40,175 nt of DNA, taken from positions 1-40,175 of the forward strand of contig JACYMC010000169.1 in assembly GCA_015272195.1 (NCBI GenBank), given 5' to 3'. The position numbers and the translations under genes were made by a program. Shown in pieces: positions 7,945-17,097 of the stretch. The notes below the pieces were generated by a model that was not told where the DNA came from, searched no databases, and worked only from the letters and a program-made list of their open reading frames with translations. The stretch comes from Candidatus Sericytochromatia bacterium (lineage in GTDB: Bacteria; Cyanobacteriota; Sericytochromatia; UBA7694). Positions within the stretch are counted from its first letter, which is position 1; each line of letters begins with the position of its first letter.

Positions 7945-8939
7945 TGATTCTGGGAATTGAATCCAGCTGCGATGAAACGGCCGTGGCCATTGTGCGTGAC
8001 GGCCAGCAGATCCTGACCAATCAGATCCGCTCCCAGATTGATCTGCACCGTGTACACGGCGGGGTGGTTCCCGAGCTGGCCTCCCGTGAACATCTCAACA
8101 GCATTCATCATCTGATCGAAGCCGCGCTGGCAGAAGCCGATCTGAGCCCGGAGGCGATTGACGGTCTGGCCGTCACGCAGGGACCCGGCCTGTCGGGCGC
8201 CCTGCTGGTCGGCCTCGCCACGGCCCAGTCACTGGCCTGGCTCTGGAACAAACCCCTAATGGGCATTAACCATCTTGAAGGCCATATTTACGCCAATTTT
8301 CTGGCCTTTGGCGATCAGATCCGCTTCCCCCTGCTGGTGCTGCTGGTCTCAGGCGGACATACCCTGCTGATTGAAATGCATGAGCACGGGAGCTACACGC
8401 TGGTCGGCACCACCCGCGACGATGCGATCGGCGAAGCCTTTGATAAAGTGGCGCGACTGCTGGGCTTGCCCTACCCCGGTGGCCCTGAGGTCGACCGCCA
8501 GGCCCGCAGCGGCAATTCAGCAGCGTTTGACTTTCCGCGCAGTCTGCCTGACAGCTATGACTTCAGCTTCAGCGGACTGAAAACCGCCGTGCTTTATGCC
8601 CTGCGCAAAATAGACGGACCACCGCCAGTGGCAGATATCTGCGCAAGCTTTCAGCAGGCCGCGATTGACAGCGTGCTCGACAAAACCTTTCGCTACGCCC
8701 GCGCGCGCGGTATTCAGCAGGTTTCAATTACCGGCGGTGTGTCCGCCAATTCTCTGCTGCGCAGCCGACTGCAGGCTTTGCAGAGAGAGTTTGAGGTCTT
8801 TATGCCACCGCTGGCCCTGTGTACCGACAACGCTGCCATGATCGCAGCCTGTGCAGCTTATCGCTGGCAGCCTGTCAGCGCGCTGAACCTGACCGTCAGG
8901 CCACGCTGGCCGCTGGTGACCGGAACGACTGCAGGCTGA
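7941..8939 (+). CDS. tsaD: tRNA N6-adenosine threonylcarbamoyltransferase TsaD
   Basis: 332 aa, the usual TsaD (Kae1/YgjD) length. It transfers the threonylcarbamoyl group from TC-AMP to A37 of ANN-decoding tRNAs, working with TsaB and TsaE in the cytoplasm. Visible signatures are MILGIESSCDETAVAIV at the N-terminus (ASKHA phosphate-1 loop), VVPELASREH, the metal-binding NHLEGH with His111 and His115, the SGGHT loop, IGEAFDKVARLLGLPYPGGP, and the ITGGVSANSLLR adenosine loop. The start ATG lies inside the last codons of the MotA-like gene, so translation is probably coupled. TsaB and TsaE genes are not in the window. Confidence 0.97.
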   Translation: MMILGIESSCDETAVAIVRDGQQILTNQIRSQIDLHRVHGGVVPELASREHLNSIHHLIEAALAEADLSPEAIDGLAVTQGPGLSGALLVGLATAQSLAWLWNKPLMGINHLEGHIYANFLAFGDQIRFPLLVLLVSGGHTLLIEMHEHGSYTLVGTTRDDAIGEAFDKVARLLGLPYPGGPEVDRQARSGNSAAFDFPRSLPDSYDFSFSGLKTAVLYALRKIDGPPPVADICASFQQAAIDSVLDKTFRYARARGIQQVSITGGVSANSLLRSRLQALQREFEVFMPPLALCTDNAAMIAACAAYRWQPVSALNLTVRPRWPLVTGTTAG

Positions 8940-8974
8940 TTTTGTCTTATATAATTAACCCAACTGAAGACTGA

Positions 8975-9010
8975 TTGTCTTTATATGACATTCAGGTTAT
9001 ACTCAAATAA
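8975..9010 (+). promoter_or_regulatory. Promoter placing transcription start at the ATG
   Basis: TTGTCT (8975-8980), exactly 17 bases, then TATACT (8998-9003). The expected start, 6-7 bases after the -10, falls on the A of ATG 9010. The histidine-kinase ATG has no convincing Shine-Dalgarno sequence, which agrees with a leaderless transcript. A TATAAT at 8950-8955 has no matching -35. Confidence 0.5.
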
Positions 9011-10938
9011 TGAACTCACCCTACTCCCTTCATTCATCTGCTATCCCGACAGTCGAAGCCCAGCAGGCTTATATCCAACATCTGGAAGCCCGTCTGGAGG
9101 CCCTGTCCAATGTGGGCCAGCAGTCGATCGTGATTCTGGATACCCGGCATCAGATCCTGGATTTTAATCGCATGGCAGCCGCCACAGCGCGGCAGCGTTT
9201 TCACCGTGAAATGCAGCAGGGAGAGTGTTTTACCCATTACGTTCAACCCGATCGCCTGGCCGATTTTTATGAGAGTTTTGGCGCCGCCCTGCAGGGCCAG
9301 CATGTGTTTAAAGAGCGCCTAATTTACGCTGCTGACAATCAGGGCATCACCTACGAAATGAGCTATACCCCCATTTATGATGCCCAGGGGCAGATTCAGA
9401 GCGTATGCTTTGCCGGTATCAATGTTGAAGAACGCCACCAGATACAATTGCGTCTGAACCAGGAACAGAGCTTTGTCTCTTCGATTCTGAACAACACCCA
9501 TGCTTTAATGCTGGTGATTGATGCCAAGGGACGCATTGTGCGCAGCAATAAAGCCTGTGACATGCTGGGCTACAGCGCTGAATTTCTGCAGGGTAAAGTG
9601 CTCTGGGAAGTCCTGGTGGCTCCTGCTGAACGCGAGCAGGTTCACCAGCTTTACCTGAAACTGGCACGCCAGGACTCTTCTCTGGCTCTCAATGCAGAGT
9701 ACACGCTGATGGATGCCAGCGGCCGCCCGCATCGGGTGTCCTGGTCTTTGAGTCGCATGCAGGGTCTTAAAGAAGCTTATGACTACTTTGTCAGCACCGG
9801 AATCGATATGAGCGAGCGCCTGGCTGCCGAGCGGGCCCTCAAAGAAAGCGAAGCCATGCTGCGACAGGCGCAGAAAATGGAGGCCGTCGGCCATCTGGCC
9901 GGAGGAATTGCCCATGACTTTAATAATCTGCTGACCACCCTGATGGGCTATAACGAGCTGCTGAACCGTATGCTGCCACAAGGGTCCGAAGCCATGACCT
10001 ATCTGGATAATATGCAGCAAACCTGTTACAAGGCCAAGGAGCTGACCCAGCAACTGCTGCTTTTCAGCCGCAACTCTTCTGAAGAGGTCCAGGTGCTGAA
10101 CCTGGCAAAGCATCTGGAGCATATGCTCGGTCTGTTGCGTCCCCTGCTGGGCAATAAAATCAAACTTCAGCTCGATTTTTGCGAAGACCCCTGTCTGATT
10201 CAGGCACCCGCCAGTCAGCTGGAGCAGGTGATTATGAACCTGGCGGTCAATGCGCGGGATGCCATGTCAGGCGCAGGCGATCTGGCCATTTCGTTACAAC
10301 AGGCATACTTCACGCAAAGCCTTCAAAACCGGTACTTTGGGGAGTTCAAACCCGGCCGGTATATTTGCCTGACCGTGCGGGACTCGGGCTGTGGTATGGA
10401 CGAGGAAGTGCGCGAGCGGATTTTTGAACCCTTTTTTACCACCAAGGATCTGGGCAAAGGTACAGGTCTTGGGCTGGCGATTGTCTATCGCATCGTGCAG
10501 GAAGCCGGAGGATGGGTGGATGTCGAGAGCCAGCCAGGTCTGGGCAGCGCCTTTCACCTGTATTTTCCAGCCTTTGAAAGCCCTGCGGCAGCCAAAGATA
10601 CCCTCTGTCTGTTTGGGCTGGATGATCCTGGCATGATACAGACTTTGCAGACCCAGGTACAGACCTGCGGTTATATGTTCAGGGTCTGTGACGCAACAGA
10701 TCTGCAGCACGAAGCAAACGCATACAAACTTGTGCTGACAGGGCTGACGGAGTCCAATCTACAGCTGGTTCAGCCACTGCTCAATCAGGACCCCGGTTTG
10801 CGCATTCTTTACATCAGCGGTGACAGCGATCAGGAAATGCAGCTGCTGGATCAGATTGGACATCGAGAAGACGTCCTGTTAAAACCTTTTTCAAACGCTC
10901 AGCTCTGTCATCGGCTGCAGCAGATGCTCAAAAGCTGA
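9010..10938 (+). CDS. Soluble PAS-PAS histidine kinase with degenerate receiver
   Basis: 642 aa with no signal peptide or membrane segment, so a cytosolic sensor. Order: a short helix, PAS 1 (about 36-140), PAS 2 (about 155-275, with [21 protein letters not shown]), HisKA with phospho-acceptor His302 in [13 protein letters not shown], and a HATPase_c domain with N-box Asn410 ([12 protein letters not shown]), RDSGCGMD, the FEPFFTTK F-box and [14 protein letters not shown]. The last 110 residues resemble a receiver fold ending in the conserved Lys of VLLKPFS. The phospho-acceptor position reads LVLTGLT, with Thr577 where Asp is expected, and the N-terminal acidic pair is weak (GLDD). This looks like a pseudo-receiver that cannot be phosphorylated but may dock or gate the kinase. 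No cognate regulator is adjacent. The ligand of the PAS domains is unknown. Confidence 0.92.
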   Translation: MNSPYSLHSSAIPTVEAQQAYIQHLEARLEALSNVGQQSIVILDTRHQILDFNRMAAATARQRFHREMQQGECFTHYVQPDRLADFYESFGAALQGQHVFKERLIYAADNQGITYEMSYTPIYDAQGQIQSVCFAGINVEERHQIQLRLNQEQSFVSSILNNTHALMLVIDAKGRIVRSNKACDMLGYSAEFLQGKVLWEVLVAPAEREQVHQLYLKLARQDSSLALNAEYTLMDASGRPHRVSWSLSRMQGLKEAYDYFVSTGIDMSERLAAERALKESEAMLRQAQKMEAVGHLAGGIAHDFNNLLTTLMGYNELLNRMLPQGSEAMTYLDNMQQTCYKAKELTQQLLLFSRNSSEEVQVLNLAKHLEHMLGLLRPLLGNKIKLQLDFCEDPCLIQAPASQLEQVIMNLAVNARDAMSGAGDLAISLQQAYFTQSLQNRYFGEFKPGRYICLTVRDSGCGMDEEVRERIFEPFFTTKDLGKGTGLGLAIVYRIVQEAGGWVDVESQPGLGSAFHLYFPAFESPAAAKDTLCLFGLDDPGMIQTLQTQVQTCGYMFRVCDATDLQHEANAYKLVLTGLTESNLQLVQPLLNQDPGLRILYISGDSDQEMQLLDQIGHREDVLLKPFSNAQLCHRLQQMLKS

Positions 10939-11012
10939 AAACCATTTACTGGGCTTTTGCCTGTGGCCCCTGATAGACTGAAACCAGCCTGAACTGTCTA
11001 AAGGAGTTCTCT

Positions 11013-11921
11013 ATGCCGCGTTGGTTTTTGTCTGTTCTTGCCGTCTGTTTGCTCTGGCTGGCCGCCTGTGCCCCCTCTGAGACCAACACGCCCCAGGTTC
11101 TGCGGCTGGGCATGGTGCCTTTTGAAACCGGCGAAGAACTGTTGCGGGATATACAGCCCATGATTGATGTGATCGAAGCCGGCATGGGCATGGAGGTCAT
11201 CCCCACTGTGGCGGCTGACTATACCGGGGTGGTGGAAGCCTTTAAAAATCAACAGCTGGATGTAGCCTTTCTGAGCCCGGCGGCGTATGTACTGGCAGCC
11301 CAGGAAGCCAATGTACGGGTGATTCTCAAATCACACCGTGACGGCTCGCCCAATTATTATGGGGCCATTATTGTCCGGGCCGACAGCCCCATTCAGACCG
11401 TGGCCGATCTCAAGGGCAAGCGTTTTGCGTTCGGCGATCCCCTGTCAACATCAGGGCATATTTTTGCCCGCAAGCTGATGCTGGAGGCCGGCCTGAACCC
11501 GGAGCGCGATCTGGAAAAATTCATTTATGCCGGCAGCCATGATGCCACCATTTTATCGGTGCTGAACCAGAAAGTCGATGCGGGTGCGAGCTACGCTGAC
11601 GACTTAGACGGTAAATCCAGCGCCTGGCAGCGCTTTCTGGACCCCAGAGACCACCATAAAATCCGCGTGCTGGCCTATACCGAACCAATTCCTTCAGACA
11701 ATATCTGCGTCAGCGCAGAGTTCCCTGAAGCGCTGACGCAGAAGCTGTTTGAGACCATTACGGCCTTTACTGAATCCGAAGCCGGACATGCGCTGGTCAA
11801 AAAGCTCTACAAACTCGATGGCTACGTGGCCGCAACCGATGCAGACTATGCTCCGATCCGCGCGGGCTTTCAGGCCGCAGGGATCGACCTGAAAGCCAGT
11901 CTGAGCCAGCCTGCAAATTAA
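11013..11921 (+). CDS. PhnD-type periplasmic binding lipoprotein
   Basis: 302 aa lipoprotein: signal segment with lipobox LAAC (Cys about 19). The mature domain matches the PhnD/phosphate-phosphite-phosphonate binding family (type 2 periplasmic binding fold): LRLGMVPFETGEE, VVEAFKNQQLDVAFLSPAAYVLA, ADSPIQTVADLKGKRFAFGDPLSTSGH, VDAGASYADD. AAGGAG (about 11000-11005) gives a clear start. No permease or ATPase follows, so either the transporter is elsewhere or the protein serves as a ligand receptor. It lies 74 bases downstream of the histidine kinase on the same strand; a signalling link is possible, but the kinase shown here is soluble. The true ligand cannot be read from sequence. Confidence 0.87.
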   Translation: MPRWFLSVLAVCLLWLAACAPSETNTPQVLRLGMVPFETGEELLRDIQPMIDVIEAGMGMEVIPTVAADYTGVVEAFKNQQLDVAFLSPAAYVLAAQEANVRVILKSHRDGSPNYYGAIIVRADSPIQTVADLKGKRFAFGDPLSTSGHIFARKLMLEAGLNPERDLEKFIYAGSHDATILSVLNQKVDAGASYADDLDGKSSAWQRFLDPRDHHKIRVLAYTEPIPSDNICVSAEFPEALTQKLFETITAFTESEAGHALVKKLYKLDGYVAATDADYAPIRAGFQAAGIDLKASLSQPAN

Positions 11922-11924
11922 GGC

Positions 11925-13355
11925 TTAATAGGCCTTGGCAAACAGCACCTGATAACGGGCTGGCTTGCCGGAAACAATACAGCTGCCCAGGGTTTCAGGC
12001 TGATCAAAGGGAATACAGCGGATGGTCGCTTTGGTTTCTTCTTTGACACGGGCCTCATCCTCGGGGTCACCGCTCCAGAACGCTTTGACCCAGCCCTTCT
12101 CTTCGCCAATGATGGTTTTAAGCTCATCGTAGCTGCTGGCTTCAAAGATATGGCTGTCGCGAAAATCGCGGGCCCGCTCAAAGATGCCCTGTTGTACGCT
12201 TTCCAGCAAAGCGGAAATGCTTTCAGCCAGGCCGTCCAGGGGCAGCGCGGTTTTGCCCTTGATGTCGCGGCGGGCGACCATCACCTGTTCGCCGGCCACA
12301 TCGCGGGGGCCCAGCTCCAGGCGCAGCGGAACGCCCAGTAATTCGTATTCAGCAAACTTCCAGCCCGGTTTTTGTTTGGGGTCGTCATCCAGTTTGACAC
12401 GCACGCCAACCCCTTTGAGCTGCTGCTGAATGTTTTCAGCAGCGGCCAGCACGCTGGCCCGCTCGTCTTCGTCGCGGGCAATGGGCACAATCACCACCTG
12501 GGTGGGTGCCAGACGCGGCGGCAGAATCAGTCCCTGATCGTCACTGTGGGCCATAATCAGGGCGCCAATCAGCCGGGTGCTGACGCCCCAGCTGGTGGAG
12601 TAGGGGTGCTTCAGCTCGCCATCGCGGTCCTGAAAACGCACTTCAAAGGCCTTGGCAAAATTCTGGCCCAGGTTGTGAGAGGTACCTGCCTGCAGGGCTT
12701 TGCGATCCTGCATCATGGCCTCAATGCAATAGGTCACATCAGCCCCGGCAAATTTTTCAGCCTCACTTTTGCGCCCTTTGATCACGGGCATGGCCATGTA
12801 TTCTTCGGCAAAATGAGCGTAGACATCCAGCATCTGCCGGGTTTCAGCCTCGGCCTCTTCGGCGGTGGCGTGAGCGGTATGGCCTTCCTGCCAGAGAAAC
12901 TCGGTAGTGCGCAGAAACAGGCGCGTACGCATTTCCCAGCGCACCACGTTGGCCCATTGATTGATCAGCATGGGCAGATCACGATAGGACTGAATCCACT
13001 TTTTGTACATATCCCAGATAATGGTTTCAGAAGTAGGCCGCACGATCAGGGGCTCTTCAAGCTGTTTACCGCCGCCATGGGTAACGACTGCCGTTTCAGG
13101 CGCAAAGCCCTCCACATGCTCGGCTTCTTTTTTGAGAAAGCTCTCAGGGATAAACATGGGAAAATAAGCGTTGACATGCCCGGTATCTTTGAACATCTGG
13201 TCCAGCACACGTTGCATGTTCTCCCAAAGGGCGTAGCCATTGGGACGAATAACCATACAGCCCTTGACGGGAGCATAATCGGCCAGTTTGGCGTGGTTGA
13301 TGATATCCAGATACCATCTGGAATAATCGCTTGCGCGAGGCGTAATTTTAGCCAT
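11925..13355 (-). CDS. proS: Prolyl-tRNA synthetase, archaeal/eukaryotic-like type
   Basis: 476 aa. It charges tRNA-Pro with proline. The short length and the order of catalytic core, HGTP anticodon-binding domain and C-terminal extension ending in FAKAY show the archaeal/eukaryotic-like form (also found in Thermus and other bacteria). The bacterial form is about 570 aa and has an INS editing insertion. Class II motif 2 is [20 protein letters not shown] and motif 3 is [17 protein letters not shown]. The conserved C-terminal Tyr is present. The C-terminal zinc-like region is reduced: only C in RCIPF and CIVSGKPA are visible. AAGGAA precedes ATG 13355. It stands 53 bases downstream of the beta-helix lipoprotein gene. 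Cyanobacteria normally carry the long form, so this gene argues for a different lineage or for transfer. Confidence 0.96.
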   Translation of the reverse strand: MAKITPRASDYSRWYLDIINHAKLADYAPVKGCMVIRPNGYALWENMQRVLDQMFKDTGHVNAYFPMFIPESFLKKEAEHVEGFAPETAVVTHGGGKQLEEPLIVRPTSETIIWDMYKKWIQSYRDLPMLINQWANVVRWEMRTRLFLRTTEFLWQEGHTAHATAEEAEAETRQMLDVYAHFAEEYMAMPVIKGRKSEAEKFAGADVTYCIEAMMQDRKALQAGTSHNLGQNFAKAFEVRFQDRDGELKHPYSTSWGVSTRLIGALIMAHSDDQGLILPPRLAPTQVVIVPIARDEDERASVLAAAENIQQQLKGVGVRVKLDDDPKQKPGWKFAEYELLGVPLRLELGPRDVAGEQVMVARRDIKGKTALPLDGLAESISALLESVQQGIFERARDFRDSHIFEASSYDELKTIIGEEKGWVKAFWSGDPEDEARVKEETKATIRCIPFDQPETLGSCIVSGKPARYQVLFAKAY

Positions 13356-13408
13356 GATTGAATATTTCCTTCAGGGGGTTGACGAATGTACTGTATGATA
13401 CCTGATTT

Positions 13409-16264
13409 TTAAGGCTTCTGGACGTCGAGCAGGTTGATTACAAAGATCAGATTAGACGCCGGATCGTAACCCAGATCAATGGCACCATCGCCATAACCCA
13501 GGTGGGGTGGAATGACCAGTTGACGTGTTCCTCCAGCTTTCATACCAATCAGACCCTGATCCCAGCCCGGAATCACGCCACCCACACCAATGGTGAAGGT
13601 AAAGGAGTTGCTGCTATCGAGCGTCGTACCGCTGTTTTCAACTGTGCCCACGTAGGCCACCGTAATGATATCACCGGCTTCGACCTCAAGACCTGTCCCC
13701 TCTTCGATATCCGTAATGCCCAGGGGCTGCAGAACGGTTTCGTAGTCACCTTCGTAAGCGCCCATTTCAGGCGGTGTTTCACGGGTGAGCCCCACAATAT
13801 CCAGAGTGGGCATGCCCACACCCCAGCCAAAATTGCGTGCCGGACTGGTATTACTCAGGCGCAGGCCGTCGTCAGCAGTCATAAACACGCCGTCAGGTCC
13901 CGCCGCATTGGTATAGTCCACAAACTGCGGGTTAATATTGATGTTGCCAAAGCCCGTGTGCTCAATATTGTCGAGGCCTTTGATTAATGAACTGGTTACC
14001 TGCAACAGGGTGTTGAAGTGCATGACGGCATTGGCATTATCGTTCCAGATAATGGAGCTGAAAATCTGCGGATTGGCCAGAAGCGTATTAAACATTTCGG
14101 CCCCTTCTTCGGCCTGATTATCATACATGGTGACGTGGCGAAGCACCGGGTCAGCATGATTAAAGTTGCCCATGCCGCCTGCGCGTGAAGACTGATTGCC
14201 GTAAATCAGCACATTGGTGATCTCGGGATTGCTGTTGCTGCGGTTCATGATGCCGCCGCCTTCAGCACCAGCCACGTTATTGACAAAAGCGCTGCGGTGA
14301 ACGCTGGGCGAAGAGCGCTGATAATTATACATGCCACCACCCACAAAGGTGGCCTGATTGTCTTCGACAGTGACCTGCTCCAGCGTCGGCGAAGAGCCGT
14401 TGTAGTTATAGATACCACCGCCATTGTCAGCAAAATTACCGCCAATGACCACCTGGGCCAGGCTGGGGCTGGCGCTTTCGTTGTTATACATGGCCCCCCC
14501 AAGGCCACCGACGTTTTCAGTCATCACCACCTGCATCAAAGTGGGTGAAGCGCCACGCCGATTGCACATGCCGCCGCCCATCTGACGGCCGCTGTTATTG
14601 GCAAAGCTGCTGAGGGTAATGCTGGGTGAGGCACCCTCATTAAAAAGACCTCCGCCCTGGCTGGCGGCATTAGAAAAAAAGGTGACCTGATTCATGCTGA
14701 CATTGGTGTTGGGGCCATTGTACATCCCCCCGCCGCTGCTGGCGTCATTAAAGCGAAAGGTCACGTTTTCGAGGCTGGGACTGGCGTTATTGATATTGGC
14801 CATGCCGCCGCCGGCAAAAAGGGCCGTATTGTTTTCGAAGATCAGATTGCGCAGGGTGGGGTTGCTGCTGTTGAGCATACCGCCGCCCTGGTTGCGGGGG
14901 GGTGAGCTGAGGGCCGTTCCGCCCCGGATGGTAAAGCCGTCCAGCATGGCGTCCTGACCCCCTCTGAGAATATGGAAGCTGTTGTCAGACAAAGTCTGTA
15001 ATGCCACCGGGCTGTCTTCTCCATAGATATCGTTGCCGTTGAGATCGCCAGATAAAATGGTGGGATTGGCTTCCCAGTCGCGTTCTTCGGCCAGGGTTTC
15101 GGTGCCGTTAAAGCCGCCAAGGACCGTAATGCCTGGCGTCAGAACAAAACTAATGAGACGACTGCCGCCGGGGGACGTAGGCGTATAGGTTCCTGCCGCC
15201 ACCCAGAGCTCGTCACCCGGGCGCCCCGCGGCCATGGCAATCGCCAGGTTGCCCAGGGCGTCGACCCAGCTGCTGCCATCACCTGTGCCACCCGGCTTGA
15301 TATAAATACGCCGGGCACCTTCAAGCGGTGTAAATTCACCGACCGACGTGGCTTCGCCCGCAGCGTTGATCAGGGTAATCGCCGCGGGTGCACTGAGATT
15401 GGGTACACGGGCAGTGATCTCGGTAGCACTGACGCGGTTAAAGGAGGCGGCAGGCAGCGCGCCAAAGCGTACAGCCGTGACGGCATCAAGATTGCTGCCG
15501 GTAATGGTGACTTGTGTCAGAGGATAGCCCGTGCTGGGACTGAAGCCGCCAAACACCGGTGGCTCAGTGGCAGGGGTGGGGGTCGGTTCTGCTGAAGGAC
15601 CAATCAAAACGGCGGGAATAATATCGCCGCCGGCTTCAACCAGCGTGGCGCCTGAAACGGTCACGCCCATTTTGGGGCAGCTGGCAATCCCGGATTCTTC
15701 TTCAAGGGCTGAAAAGTTAACGTCTACCGTGGTCCCAGCCCCTTCGGTAATGGTCAGGGTGTAATTGAGAAAGCCCAGTTCGGTTTCGGCGCTGTCGCGC
15801 AGGGTGGTGCGCCCGGCAAAGGTGCCCACCGGCAAATTCTCAAGCGTAAACTCCAGCCCCAGCTCTTCAGCGCCCGGCTCCTGCAGCGTCGAGGTAAAGC
15901 TCAGCAGGGTCTGCCCCGCTTCTTCTGTTACCGTGATGCCGTCGGCCTGCAGTGCGCTGCTCTGCTCGGGGGTAAGAACGTCAGGAATAAACACCTGATT
16001 TTCAATGTCACTGACGGCCTGCACACAGTCGTTGAGTTGCTGAATACCAAAGCCCCGCAGCAGGCTGGCGTCAATTTTGACCCGCAGCTTCATGCTGCGG
16101 GGTTTAAGGGGTGCGGCTGCAGGTCGGGGTGCCGGACGCATGACAACAGGGCTCTGAATACCGGTCGGGGGTGTTTCAGAAGGGGTACAGGCGCCCAGCG
16201 AAAGACTCAGCGCCGTCAGCACGGGGCAGCCAATTCGGCTTAACTGATACAATGAATGGCGCAT
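13409..16264 (-). CDS. Beta-helix lipoprotein with C-terminal FKBP domain
   Basis: 951 aa. Signal peptide with lipobox LGAC (Cys about 26), then a Pro/Ala linker. An unrecognised beta-rich domain (about 55-215) contains TLRDSAETELGFLNYTLTIT. An IPT/TIG Ig-like domain (about 235-312, PPVFGGFSPSTGYPLTQVTITG) is followed by a right-handed beta-helix (about 320-830) with many Asn/Gly-rich rungs such as GGGMYNY and SSPTLEQVTVEDN. The last roughly 100 residues are an FKBP-type peptidyl-prolyl isomerase: GDIITVAYVGT, LDSSNSFTFTIG, GVIPGWDQGLIGMKAGGTRQL, IPPHLGYGDGAI, NLIFVINLLDV. The active-site Trp (GWD) and Tyr (GYGD) are retained. Surface-anchored; it may bind or fold an extracellular polymer or protein. 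GGAGAA precedes the ATG. The FKBP part is normally a separate protein, so this is an uncommon fusion. Confidence 0.9.
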   Translation of the reverse strand: MRHSLYQLSRIGCPVLTALSLSLGACTPSETPPTGIQSPVVMRPAPRPAAAPLKPRSMKLRVKIDASLLRGFGIQQLNDCVQAVSDIENQVFIPDVLTPEQSSALQADGITVTEEAGQTLLSFTSTLQEPGAEELGLEFTLENLPVGTFAGRTTLRDSAETELGFLNYTLTITEGAGTTVDVNFSALEEESGIASCPKMGVTVSGATLVEAGGDIIPAVLIGPSAEPTPTPATEPPVFGGFSPSTGYPLTQVTITGSNLDAVTAVRFGALPAASFNRVSATEITARVPNLSAPAAITLINAAGEATSVGEFTPLEGARRIYIKPGGTGDGSSWVDALGNLAIAMAAGRPGDELWVAAGTYTPTSPGGSRLISFVLTPGITVLGGFNGTETLAEERDWEANPTILSGDLNGNDIYGEDSPVALQTLSDNSFHILRGGQDAMLDGFTIRGGTALSSPPRNQGGGMLNSSNPTLRNLIFENNTALFAGGGMANINNASPSLENVTFRFNDASSGGGMYNGPNTNVSMNQVTFFSNAASQGGGLFNEGASPSITLSSFANNSGRQMGGGMCNRRGASPTLMQVVMTENVGGLGGAMYNNESASPSLAQVVIGGNFADNGGGIYNYNGSSPTLEQVTVEDNQATFVGGGMYNYQRSSPSVHRSAFVNNVAGAEGGGIMNRSNSNPEITNVLIYGNQSSRAGGMGNFNHADPVLRHVTMYDNQAEEGAEMFNTLLANPQIFSSIIWNDNANAVMHFNTLLQVTSSLIKGLDNIEHTGFGNININPQFVDYTNAAGPDGVFMTADDGLRLSNTSPARNFGWGVGMPTLDIVGLTRETPPEMGAYEGDYETVLQPLGITDIEEGTGLEVEAGDIITVAYVGTVENSGTTLDSSNSFTFTIGVGGVIPGWDQGLIGMKAGGTRQLVIPPHLGYGDGAIDLGYDPASNLIFVINLLDVQKP

Positions 16265-16341
16265 CCAGTTTTCTCCAACTCAATTTCTTAGCATTGTAAC
16301 AGAATCGGCAAATGCGATGAAAGCAATAAAAGGAGCAAAGC

Positions 16342-17097
16342 ATGAAAATTCTGCCCATTTCCTGCCTTAAAGACAATTATGCTTATCTGCTGATCTGCGA
16401 AGACAGCCAGCAGGTCGGGGTCGTGGATCCCTCAGAAGCAGAGCCCATTCTGGCGGTTCTTGCTGCCCATCATCTGCCCCTGCATGTGGTGCTCAATACC
16501 CATCACCACTGGGATCATACCGGCGGCAACGAAGGGCTCAAAGCCCGTTTCCCGGCACTGCAGATCTGGGGCCATGCCAGTGACCGGGGACGCATTGCCG
16601 GGCAGACCCATTTCCTGGAGGACGGCCAGCACGTTCAGCTGGGCCAGCTGCAGGGCCGGGTGATTCACAATCCGGGCCACACCCGCGGGGCCGTTTCTTA
16701 CCACTTTCAGGACGCTTTGTTTACGGGCGATACGCTCTTTGGCGCAGGCTGTGGTCGCACCTTTGAGGGAACAGCAGCCCAGATGCAGGCGTCGCTGCAA
16801 CGTCTGGCCGCGCTGCCCGCCACCACCCGCTGTTTTTTTGGCCATGAATACACCCGCAGCAACCTGCATTTTGCCCAAGCCGTTGAACCCGGCAACCCCG
16901 CCATTACAGCGCGTTCAGCACAGCTGCAGGGCACCTCAACCCCCAGTACCCTGGCCGAGGAGCTGCGCAGCAATCCTTTTCTGCGCTGCGATCAGCCAGC
17001 CGTCATCGCTGCCGCCAGCGCCCGTGAACCCGGCCTGGACCCTTCAGATCCGGCAGAAGTCTTTCGGGTTCTGCGGGCCTGGAAGGATGGCTTTTAA
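16342..17097 (+). CDS. gloB: Hydroxyacylglutathione hydrolase (glyoxalase II)
   Basis: 251 aa, the normal GloB size. It hydrolyses S-D-lactoylglutathione to D-lactate and glutathione, the second step of methylglyoxal detoxification. Metallo-beta-lactamase fold with metal motif THHHWDHTGG (His54, His56, Asp58, His59), NPGHTRG, FTGDTLFGAGCGR and GHEYT. The C-terminal HAGH domain holds AEELRSNPFLRC, typical of the family's substrate-binding end. AGGAG lies 9 bases before ATG 16342. The gene is transcribed divergently from the beta-helix lipoprotein and converges on the PfkB gene with a 4-base overlap of the ends. The glutathione dependence is family knowledge; another thiol cofactor is possible in this lineage. 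Confidence 0.95.
   Translation: MKILPISCLKDNYAYLLICEDSQQVGVVDPSEAEPILAVLAAHHLPLHVVLNTHHHWDHTGGNEGLKARFPALQIWGHASDRGRIAGQTHFLEDGQHVQLGQLQGRVIHNPGHTRGAVSYHFQDALFTGDTLFGAGCGRTFEGTAAQMQASLQRLAALPATTRCFFGHEYTRSNLHFAQAVEPGNPAITARSAQLQGTSTPSTLAEELRSNPFLRCDQPAVIAAASAREPGLDPSDPAEVFRVLRAWKDGF

Noticed and set aside
12372-13361. Long open frame on the plus strand opposite proS
   Set aside because: Its text shows no domain and is the antisense of a clearly recognised ProRS; GC-biased codon use opens the opposite strand. The same holds for the frames at 25373-26344 (+), 28155-28901 (+), 37526-38527 (-) and 28981-29805 (-).
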